Shown: positions 1 to 7,343 of the stretch, piece by piece
Position numbering within the stretch: position 1 is the stretch's first letter
Layout: every line of letters begins with the position of its first letter
Origin: Hydrogenophilales bacterium
Lineage (GTDB): Bacteria; Pseudomonadota; Gammaproteobacteria; Burkholderiales; Thiobacteraceae
Direction: 5' to 3'
NCBI GenBank assembly: GCA_016235775.1
Contig: JACRIU010000044.1
Coordinates: 1-64,000 of the forward strand
Length of the DNA stretch: 64,000 nt
The notes under the pieces: model-generated
Database searches by the model: none
What the model was told of the DNA's origin: nothing
What the model saw: the letters and a program-made list of their open reading frames with translations, nothing else
Program-made: the position numbers and the translations under genes

Positions 1-790
1 GAGCATTCTCAAGAACCTGTCCGAACTCTCTACCACGCATCATGCGGAAGACACCGACCACAAACCGCAAGAACAACTGCTCGATCATGTGAAGAATTGG
101 GAGGCTGGATCAAACACTGACAAAGACGGCGACAAGAGCAAAGGCGGGCAGCCCATCGTCGCGATCTCGGGGCAAGCCGGGATCGCCCTCTCCACCCCGC
201 AAAACATGACGATGGCCACCGGCACCAATCTGGACATGGTAGCCACGCAAGATGCGAGCATCAGCACCGGGCGCAGCTTCAAGGCGCGCGCGGCGGAATT
301 GATTTCGCTCTTTGCGCACAAGCTTGGGATCAAGCTCATCGCCGCAAGCGGCAAGATCGACATCCAGGCGCAAGCAGATAATGTTGAAGTGACTGCGGCT
401 AAGAAAGTGATCGTCACCGCGTTGGAAGAAATCATCTTGCAAGCGCCCAAGATCACCCACATTGCGCAAGGCGCGGGCACGGAGTGGGGCAACAACCAGA
501 TCGTCTCCAAGACCTTGGGCGTGAATACCGTGCATGCGGCGGATCACAAGCTCACTGGCCCGGCAGCGCCGAGTTTGAATCTACCGGGGATGCCAAGCTC
601 GCAGATGAAGACGGATGAGAAATTCGTCGCCAAATATCGCGGCAGCGGCAAGCCGGTAAAGCAACGCGGCTACACAATCACACTCGACAATGGTCAGACC
701 ATCGAGGCCAAGACCGACGACCAGGGCCATACCGAGTTGATTCAGTCTGATGCCTTGCGCGGCGCGCACATCATCTTGGAGCGGGAATAA
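1..790 (+). CDS. vgrG: T6SS spike protein VgrG, C-terminal part (5' end outside window)
   Basis: The frame is open from the window edge, so only the C-terminal ~262 residues are visible. They show the repetitive beta-structured pattern of the DUF2345 extension of VgrG: alternating short strands with 'ISGQAGIAL' and 'KIDIQAQADNVEVTA' type repeats, followed by a ~60-residue tail. VgrG trimers form the tip of the T6SS puncturing device and carry effectors. The next gene starts 3 nt after this stop and encodes a lipase-like effector, so this VgrG is probably its carrier and the tail may be the docking region. Family assignment rests on the DUF2345-like repeats and the T6SS neighbours. The gp27/gp5-like N-terminal part is not in the window. 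Confidence 0.88.
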   Translation, partial: SILKNLSELSTTHHAEDTDHKPQEQLLDHVKNWEAGSNTDKDGDKSKGGQPIVAISGQAGIALSTPQNMTMATGTNLDMVATQDASISTGRSFKARAAELISLFAHKLGIKLIAASGKIDIQAQADNVEVTAAKKVIVTALEEIILQAPKITHIAQGAGTEWGNNQIVSKTLGVNTVHAADHKLTGPAAPSLNLPGMPSSQMKTDEKFVAKYRGSGKPVKQRGYTITLDNGQTIEAKTDDQGHTELIQSDALRGAHIILERE

Positions 791-792
791 TC

Positions 793-2457
793 ATGGCCAG
801 TGAACCGCTACGCCCGATCCCCTCAACACGCGATAAGCACGGTCGTCTATGTGCCGACTCAGTCACTTCGCCTGAAAACTTTCCCCTGCGCGGAGAAATA
901 TGCGAGTGGCCAAAAGTGGTTATCCCCGTCGTGTTTCTGCCTGGCATCATGGGTAGCAACCTAAAAGTGAAGGATAAGGACGAAAGGGCTTGGCGCGTCC
1001 CCAATGGCGCGTTCGATGGCATTCCGGCGCTGCTCAAGTATTGGCGGCAAGATGCGGCGAAACGCCAGCAGATTCTCAACCCAGACAGCACCGAAGTCGA
1101 TCGTAACGGGCCCGCCGCCGTGCCTTGGGAAATCGCCCATTACTTAGTCGGCGAAGGCAAGACGCCCCAGGATGTGGCGCGCTGGCGCGGCTGGGGCGCG
1201 GTGCATCGGGAAAGCTATAACCCCGTGATGGCCGATCTGGAACAAAAACTCGCGGAGGTATTCCACAACGGCGAGACGTTAACCGAATACTGGCAACAAG
1301 AGATCGTCAATGACGCCAAGCAACAAACCTGGGGCGCACAGCGCGAACTCGACCCGTTAGACGAAGAGCAGCTCCAGAAAGTAGCCGGGGCCGCCTATCC
1401 GGTACATGCGGTGGGCTACAACTGGCTCAAGAGCAATCGCCAATCGGCACAGGATGTCATGGCCGAAGTGGATAAAATCCTCGACTATTACCGCAAGCTA
1501 GGATTTCACTGCGACCAAGTGATCCTTCTCACCCACTCTATGGGCGGCTTGGTGGGTCGCGCTTGCACGAGCTTGGTGGGCGGAGCGGCAAAAATTCTTG
1601 GCATCGTGCATGCGGTCATGCCCACCATCGGCGCGCCCGCCATCTACAAACGCATGCGCGCCGGTTTCGAGGGTGTAGAGCAAATCATCCTCGGACGCGA
1701 TGCAGCCGAGGCCACCTGCGTCCTCGCGCATGCGCCGGGCGCGCTCGAATTGCTGCCGACCGAGGAATACTTCGCCAAGATGGGGCAAAAGCGGCATTGG
1801 CTGCGTGCGACGCATCCAGGCAGTGGCATGCAGCGCAACTCACCAGACGTGGACACCTTGTTGGGCGAAGGCAATCCCTATGACACTATTTATCTCAGCA
1901 ACAATCCAACAGATTGGTGGCGCCTAGTAAAAGAAGATTTGATTGATCCGGCGGGGACGGATAAAAAGAAATTAGCAGCAAATCCAGATGACGTTCAGGG
2001 TGTGTTTGGCATTTATACGGATAACCTGGAAATTGCCCGCATATTCCACCAACAACTAAAAAACCAATACCACCCCAACACTTACGCCTTCTACGGCGCA
2101 GACAAAGACCAACCGGCCTGGAATGAGATTCAATGGCGCGCGAATTCAGAAGCCACGAATCTGCATCAAGGCGAGTTGGTAGAGGACAATCTGAACGGCA
2201 CGCTGCACGTCAAGATTGGCGACAAGATCGTGCGCCTGGAGATGGAAGAGAAACGCGCCGCAGGAGATGGCACCGTGCCGGAGGAATCGGGCGAAGCGGC
2301 CTTCGACTACTGCACTCAGATGTTCAAGCACGAGGGTGAAGCGAAAGGCCAGCCCAGCTACGGTCATCAGATGTGCTTCAACTCGATGACCTTGGCCGTC
2401 ACGCTGCATTCCATTGCTAAGATAGCTGCTACCTCACCGCTATTGGATGAAGCATGA
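793..2457 (+). CDS. Tle4-like T6SS lipase effector (alpha/beta hydrolase)
   Basis: This 554-residue protein has no signal peptide. An oxyanion-type segment 'VVFLPGIMGSN' lies near residues 46-56 and a serine-hydrolase elbow T-H-S-M-G-G has Ser249 as the likely nucleophile. A late 'DGTVP' and a His in 'YGHQMC' are candidate acid and base residues. This pattern resembles PGAP1/lecithin-acyltransferase-like lipases, which include the Tle4 (TplE) class of T6SS phospholipase effectors. The gene sits directly behind vgrG and overlaps the next gene by ATGA, which encodes a Tli4-like protein with a signal peptide. That arrangement is the classic effector-immunity cassette. Predicted role: membrane-lipid hydrolysis in rival cells. 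The exact Tle class is inferred mainly from the immunity partner. Confidence 0.82.
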   Translation: MASEPLRPIPSTRDKHGRLCADSVTSPENFPLRGEICEWPKVVIPVVFLPGIMGSNLKVKDKDERAWRVPNGAFDGIPALLKYWRQDAAKRQQILNPDSTEVDRNGPAAVPWEIAHYLVGEGKTPQDVARWRGWGAVHRESYNPVMADLEQKLAEVFHNGETLTEYWQQEIVNDAKQQTWGAQRELDPLDEEQLQKVAGAAYPVHAVGYNWLKSNRQSAQDVMAEVDKILDYYRKLGFHCDQVILLTHSMGGLVGRACTSLVGGAAKILGIVHAVMPTIGAPAIYKRMRAGFEGVEQIILGRDAAEATCVLAHAPGALELLPTEEYFAKMGQKRHWLRATHPGSGMQRNSPDVDTLLGEGNPYDTIYLSNNPTDWWRLVKEDLIDPAGTDKKKLAANPDDVQGVFGIYTDNLEIARIFHQQLKNQYHPNTYAFYGADKDQPAWNEIQWRANSEATNLHQGELVEDNLNGTLHVKIGDKIVRLEMEEKRAAGDGTVPEESGEAAFDYCTQMFKHEGEAKGQPSYGHQMCFNSMTLAVTLHSIAKIAATSPLLDEA

Positions 2458-3743
2458 AACTAAACCCAATTCAGTATTTGATATTTGCGGCAGCATTTGT
2501 ACTGTCCACCGTCACCTGGAGCCAGAGCATGACCGATACCTATACCAAACCCGAAGGCTGGAACACCTGGTGTATTGGGCGCTTTCTGATCGATCTGCCG
2601 CCTACCGCGAAGTATGCGGGGGGTAGATCAAAATACGATTTCTACGACATCGAGACCCCCAACGAGGCGTTTGCAGCATTCATACAGCGTATTGATGTCG
2701 TCGAACAGAAATTGCGCGCACAGCATCACCAGACCGAACCAAGCATGATTAAGGAGCTAATCAAGTTCAATGATAATGGCTCGCGGGGGTTTATCTACTT
2801 TACGTTCCCCCATCGCAGTGATCGTCTCAAATCCGAAGCTTACCTTTGGAAGCGCACAGGGTTCACGTTTGGAGGCACCGTGAGCATAGATCGCGTGTCG
2901 GTAGCTTCAAGCCGCATAAAAGCCCTAGCGCAAACCCTCACCCCACGCAACTCCAACGAAATCCCCGCAGGCCCCGGCTTCTGCATCAACCAGGGGTTTA
3001 TTCCAGATGACGGCGAGAAACATGAGAGCGCGGACGCAGGATTTAAGTTGAGCGACAAACCCGATGTGTTCATCAATCTCAGCACGATTACTAAAACGCC
3101 CGGCCCAACCTTGCTGGAACGCCAGGGCGGCGCGCTGGGTATGTTGGGCGCGCTGGTCTCGAAGGCGCGTAAATTGCGCGAGGGTGAGCGGATTGTGTCT
3201 GGCCTCGCAGGACAAGAGTCACTCATCAGAGCGCCAAACGAGGGCGGCCACATGGCGCACTTATTTGCCTGGGAAACCCAAGGGAAAGATCAATCCAGCT
3301 ATCCCTTTATAGAGCTTGAGCTACAAACGGGGCGTGCTGACAAGAACGGTAACGAGCAACCCGCCAGCCTCACCGACAAACAAGCACTCGCGCTGTGGGA
3401 CCAGATTCTTGCCTCGCTTCGCCTGCGCCCCACCACCCCCGGCAAAACCAGCAACGCGGGCGATAGCCCCAACGACGGCAACAGCCCTGCCACGCCCAAA
3501 CGCCTGCCCCTCAAATCCAAAATCACCAGCGCCTCCAATTGCCCGCAGACCGGCATCTGGGAATGCGCCGCCGACTCCCCCGGCATCACTGCGCATCGCC
3601 GCTTCATTGAAGCCGGCCGGCCCATGCCCTATGGCCTTACGCAACGGCCCGCGAAAGGGCTTGGCGGGTTCTTGGGCAAGCAAGAGGATGAGGCTGTGGA
3701 TATCACGTGGACGCTGGTTGCCTATGACAAGGACGCTTCGTAA
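2454..3743 (+). CDS. Tli4-like periplasmic immunity protein
   Basis: The 429-residue product begins with a signal peptide (hydrophobic 'IFAAAFVLSTVTWSQ'). It then has the segment 'WCIGRFLIDLPP', which is typical of the Tli4 family of T6SS lipase immunity proteins. Its start codon overlaps the stop of the lipase gene (ATGA), so the two are translationally coupled. Tli proteins bind their cognate Tle enzyme in the periplasm and protect the producer and its kin. The segment around residues 330-350 is rich in Pro/Asn/Gly and looks like a linker between two domains, which fits the N- and C-terminal Tli4 modules. No catalytic motif is apparent. Confidence 0.8.
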   Translation: MKLNPIQYLIFAAAFVLSTVTWSQSMTDTYTKPEGWNTWCIGRFLIDLPPTAKYAGGRSKYDFYDIETPNEAFAAFIQRIDVVEQKLRAQHHQTEPSMIKELIKFNDNGSRGFIYFTFPHRSDRLKSEAYLWKRTGFTFGGTVSIDRVSVASSRIKALAQTLTPRNSNEIPAGPGFCINQGFIPDDGEKHESADAGFKLSDKPDVFINLSTITKTPGPTLLERQGGALGMLGALVSKARKLREGERIVSGLAGQESLIRAPNEGGHMAHLFAWETQGKDQSSYPFIELELQTGRADKNGNEQPASLTDKQALALWDQILASLRLRPTTPGKTSNAGDSPNDGNSPATPKRLPLKSKITSASNCPQTGIWECAADSPGITAHRRFIEAGRPMPYGLTQRPAKGLGGFLGKQEDEAVDITWTLVAYDKDAS

Positions 3744-3799
3744 TGGCCGCCCCGCAACACATGGCAGCTTTCAACTTCTTGCCGAAGCGATAACCTGAC

Positions 3800-4291
3800 A
3801 TGCGCACCACAACCCACAGAGCAGTAACCACCCCCTCCATCCTGGATCGCCTCCTGGACGACAAACCGCGTGATGCCGTCGAAGGCCCGCACGCGGCGCT
3901 GTTCGATGTCTCGGCGTTCAAGGCGGCGGTGGCGCGCGATTTGGAGGCGCTGTTGAATACGCGCTGCGTCGATCCGGAAGAGTTGATCGAGTCTTATCCC
4001 GAGGCGCGCGAATCGGTGGTGGCGTATGGCATTCACGATCTCTCCAGCTTGAGCTTGCTCAACCCCGATGACCGCTCAACCCTGCGCGACCGCATCCGTG
4101 TCACCATCGAGCGCTTTGAGCCGCGCTTAGCCAAAGTGAAAGTCGCGTTGGAGTCACCGCGCGATTTCGACCGCATGCTGCGCTTTCGCGTCGATGCGGT
4201 GTTGCAGGGTCATCCGAGCCGGCCCGCGATTACCTTCGATGCCTGGCTGCAACTCTCGTCCAACGAATACGGTTTTCTAGAGAGAAAATAA
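3800..4291 (+). CDS. tssE: T6SS baseplate protein TssE (gp25-like)
   Basis: The 163-residue protein matches the gpW/gp25 fold family. It has the N-terminal 'SILDRLL' segment, 'VARDLEALLNTR' near residue 45, and 'YGIHDLSSL' before an 'RDRIRVTIERFEPRL' helix. TssE is a wedge subunit of the T6SS baseplate, where contractile sheath assembly starts. It lies 12 nt before tssF and is followed by tssG, the usual baseplate order. The gap of 56 nt from the immunity gene has no clear promoter, so the effector pair and the baseplate genes are probably co-transcribed. Confidence 0.93.
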   Translation: MRTTTHRAVTTPSILDRLLDDKPRDAVEGPHAALFDVSAFKAAVARDLEALLNTRCVDPEELIESYPEARESVVAYGIHDLSSLSLLNPDDRSTLRDRIRVTIERFEPRLAKVKVALESPRDFDRMLRFRVDAVLQGHPSRPAITFDAWLQLSSNEYGFLERK

Positions 4292-4303
4292 GCGAGGAAA
4301 TAA

Positions 4304-6148
4304 ATGCTCGACCAACTCCTGCCCTATTATGAAAAAGAACTGGCGCATTTGCGCCGCCTGTCGGGCGAATTCGCGCACCGTTATCCAAAAATCGCGCGCC
4401 GCCTGCTGCTGGAAGATGAGCAGTGCGAGGATCCGCATGTCGAGCGCTTGATCGAGGGTTTTGCTTTTCTCGCCGCGCGCATCCACAAGAAGCTCGACGA
4501 CGAATACCCCGAAATCTCCGAGGCGTTTTTGCAGACGCTTTATCCGCACTACACGCGGCCCTTTGCCTCGACCACGATTTTGCGTTTCGAATTGGACGAG
4601 GCGAAACCCGAGATCACCGGTCGCCACTCCATCAAGCGCGGCCAGACTGTGCTCACCCCGCCGGTCAACGGCGAGCCGTGCAAATTCCGCACCGCCTACG
4701 ATGTCGATCTGTGGCCCATCAAGCTCGCTTCAGCGAAGTTGGAGCTGACCCAATCATCGCCCTATCTGCGCCGCCTGAATGAGGCTTATGGCGTGCTGAT
4801 GCTGGAATTCGAAACCCTGGGCAATGTTCCTTTCGCGCAGCTTAATCTGGATCAGTTGCGCTTGTTCGTCGACGCCGAGCCGCCCCTGGCTTATTTCCTG
4901 TACGAAATCCTGTTCTCCAAAACCCGCCGCATCGATGTGTGCGATGGCAGCGACGACCCGCGCTGCATGGCGCGCTTGCCCGCTGATCGCTTGCGCCCGG
5001 TGGGATTCGCGCGCGACGAGGCTTTGCTCGATTACGACAGCCGCTCGTTCGAGGGCTATCGGCTGCTGACCGAATATTTTGCCTATCCCGAGAAGTTTTT
5101 GTTTTTCGATCTCGCGGGCTTGGATGCGACGGCGGCGCGCCATGCCGGCAATAAACTGCGCGTGCGCATTTGGCTGGATCGTTTCGCCGAATCAGACCGC
5201 ATCTCGCGCATGATCGAGACCATCAACGCGCAGCGCTTCCGTTTATTTTGCGCGCCGGCGATCAATCTGTTTACCCAGGCCGCCGATCCGATTCGCGTCA
5301 CCCACACCACCAGCCACTACCCCGTGGTGCCGAATGCGCGCAAACCGCTGGCGTTCGAGGTGATCTCGGTTGACTCGGTGCTGCGCGTGGACAAAACCAA
5401 CGGTGCGGAACAGACGCGCGAAGTCGCGCCCTTCTACGCCCTGGATCATCACAGCGCGAATGACGCCAATCCGCTTTACTGGTACAGCACGCGCAGCCGC
5501 TCCACGCGCGAATACGATCGCGGCACCCACTTGGCGTTGACGCTGTGCGATCTCGATTTCCACGTCGCGCGACCGGACAGCGAGACGCTGAGTCTGATCA
5601 CCACGTGCAGCAACCGCGATGGCCCGGAGCAATTGCCCTTCGGCGGCAACGCGCCGGATTATCAACTGCCCGGCGATTCCATCGTCAAGCGCGTGCGCCC
5701 CTTGCGCAAGCCCTCATCAAGCCTGCGCGCACCGGACAAACCCGGCCTGCAGTGGCGCTTGATCTCGCATCTGTCGCTCAATGTGCTGTCCTTGGTGGCC
5801 GAGGGCAAGGGCGCGCTGCAAGAGATGCTGGCGCTCTACAATTTCACCGACTCCCAAGCCATGGCGCGGCAGATTCGCGGCATCCATGCGCTTGAGAGCC
5901 GTGCCGCGACCGCGCGCTTGTCCGGCGCGCACGCCGGCGCATTCGTGCGCGGCACCGAGATTCGATTGACCTTGGATGAAGACGATTTCGTCGGCGGTGG
6001 CGCGTATTTATTCGCCAGCGTGCTGGAACGGTTCTTCGCGCTGTATACCGCGCCGAACAGCTTTACCCGGCTCAAAGTCCACACCAAACAACGCGAAGGA
6101 GAGGTGTTCGCATGGGCGCCCCGGAGCGGCCAAGCGCCGCTGATCTAA
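4304..6148 (+). CDS. tssF: T6SS baseplate protein TssF
   Basis: The 614-residue protein opens with 'LLPYYEKELAHLRRLSGEFAHRYPKIA', the conserved N-terminal signature of TssF (VasA/ImpG), and is of normal family length. TssF with TssE, TssG and TssK forms the baseplate wedge of the T6SS. A GAGGA ribosome-binding site precedes the ATG. The 3' end overlaps tssG by 37 nt, which fits obligate co-expression. No damage is seen. Confidence 0.95.
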   Translation: MLDQLLPYYEKELAHLRRLSGEFAHRYPKIARRLLLEDEQCEDPHVERLIEGFAFLAARIHKKLDDEYPEISEAFLQTLYPHYTRPFASTTILRFELDEAKPEITGRHSIKRGQTVLTPPVNGEPCKFRTAYDVDLWPIKLASAKLELTQSSPYLRRLNEAYGVLMLEFETLGNVPFAQLNLDQLRLFVDAEPPLAYFLYEILFSKTRRIDVCDGSDDPRCMARLPADRLRPVGFARDEALLDYDSRSFEGYRLLTEYFAYPEKFLFFDLAGLDATAARHAGNKLRVRIWLDRFAESDRISRMIETINAQRFRLFCAPAINLFTQAADPIRVTHTTSHYPVVPNARKPLAFEVISVDSVLRVDKTNGAEQTREVAPFYALDHHSANDANPLYWYSTRSRSTREYDRGTHLALTLCDLDFHVARPDSETLSLITTCSNRDGPEQLPFGGNAPDYQLPGDSIVKRVRPLRKPSSSLRAPDKPGLQWRLISHLSLNVLSLVAEGKGALQEMLALYNFTDSQAMARQIRGIHALESRAATARLSGAHAGAFVRGTEIRLTLDEDDFVGGGAYLFASVLERFFALYTAPNSFTRLKVHTKQREGEVFAWAPRSGQAPLI

Positions 6149-7164
6149 CAAGCCGGCTTCGCGCCGAGCCGTATCGCTTCCGCTTCACCCAAGCGGTGCG
6201 ATTGCTCGCGCTTGCGGCGCGCGAAGCCGGGGTGGATCTGCGCGATGATTTACCGCCGGGCTTGCGCTTTACCACGCCCGCAAGCTTAAGCTTTCCGCCG
6301 AGCGAGGTAATGGAACTGCTGCCGCGCGAACTGAGTGACGCCGATGCGGAAGCGCTGACCGATGACGCGCTCAGCATGCGCGTCGCTTTCTTGGGGCTGA
6401 CCGGGCCATCGGCCGCGCTGCCGGCGCCCTACACAGAGCTATTGATCGAGCGCCGCAATCACTACCGCGACGAATCGGCGCATGCCTTCTTCGATATCTT
6501 CTCGCACCGCGCCATCGCGCTGTTTTACGCCGCTTCGCAAAAGTACCGATTCCATGCGCCGATCGAGTTGGGCAAAGAAGATGGCTTCTCGCGCAACCTG
6601 CTCGACTTGGCCGGCGTCGGCTTGCAGTCGCTGCGCAATCGATTGGTGAAGCGCGGCTACGGCATCCCGGATCGCTTTCTCATGTATTACGCCGGTCTCT
6701 TGGCGCAAAAGCCGATCTCCGCCAACGCGCTGGTGAATTTGGTGCACGGTTTTTTTAAAGTGCCGGTCGAGTTGGAGCAATTCGTCGGCACATGGATCGT
6801 GCTGGGTGTGGAAGACCTATCGCGTATCGGTGGAAATGCTATGGTGCTGGGCCAAACCGCCGTATCCGGCGCGCGCCAATTCGACCGCCAAACCAAGCTC
6901 GCGCTGCGCCTCGGCCCGCTGCCGCGCGAGCGCTTCGCCGAATTTCTGCCCGGCCAGCCTGGCGCGCTGGCCTTATCGGAACTGGTCAAATTTTGCGTCG
7001 GCCATGCGCTGGCGGTGGATGTGGTGCTGGTATTGAAGCGCGAAGACATCCCCGTGCCGCAGCTCGCGCCCGATGCCGGCTTGCGCTTGGGCTACAACGC
7101 TTGGCTGCAAACGCAGGCGATGCCCAGCGATCGTAGCGATACCCGTTTCACTTTGCAGATCTAA
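6112..7164 (+). CDS. tssG: T6SS baseplate protein TssG
   Basis: The 350-residue protein belongs to the TssG (VasB/ImpH) family. Supporting segments are 'LRAEPYRFRFTQAVRLL' near the N terminus and 'FLGLTGPSAALPAPYTELL' around residue 90, a family hallmark. It overlaps tssF and has a GAGAGG motif upstream of its ATG inside tssF. It is the last gene of the forward T6SS run. The next T6SS gene (tssH) faces it from the opposite strand across a 180-nt spacer that contains an inverted repeat pair. Confidence 0.94.
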   Translation: MGAPERPSAADLTSRLRAEPYRFRFTQAVRLLALAAREAGVDLRDDLPPGLRFTTPASLSFPPSEVMELLPRELSDADAEALTDDALSMRVAFLGLTGPSAALPAPYTELLIERRNHYRDESAHAFFDIFSHRAIALFYAASQKYRFHAPIELGKEDGFSRNLLDLAGVGLQSLRNRLVKRGYGIPDRFLMYYAGLLAQKPISANALVNLVHGFFKVPVELEQFVGTWIVLGVEDLSRIGGNAMVLGQTAVSGARQFDRQTKLALRLGPLPRERFAEFLPGQPGALALSELVKFCVGHALAVDVVLVLKREDIPVPQLAPDAGLRLGYNAWLQTQAMPSDRSDTRFTLQI

Positions 7165-7215
7165 AGCGCTTATTTGCGCGATCACCAGCCAAGAAATTTT
7201 GCAACAATCACTGAA

Positions 7216-7305
7216 CCGTCGTCCCCGCGCAGGCGGGGACCTAGGCTCTAAATATCCACGTCAAATAAAGCGTTTACTGGTTCCCCGCCCGCGCGGGGAC
7301 GACGG
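7216..7305. repeat. Inverted pair of REP-like GC-rich repeats
   Basis: The spacer between the convergent tssG and tssH genes carries a ~25-bp unit beginning CCGTCGTCCCCGCGC at 7216-7240 and its near-perfect inverted copy at 7281-7305. Each unit is also internally palindromic (CCCCGC/GCGGGG). The arrangement resembles REP/BIME elements and could act as a bidirectional transcription block. Reading frames through it are regarded as spurious. Confidence 0.75.
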
Positions 7306-7343
7306 AAGCTTATGGATTTCTCAAAAATTCTTTTGTTGCCGTC

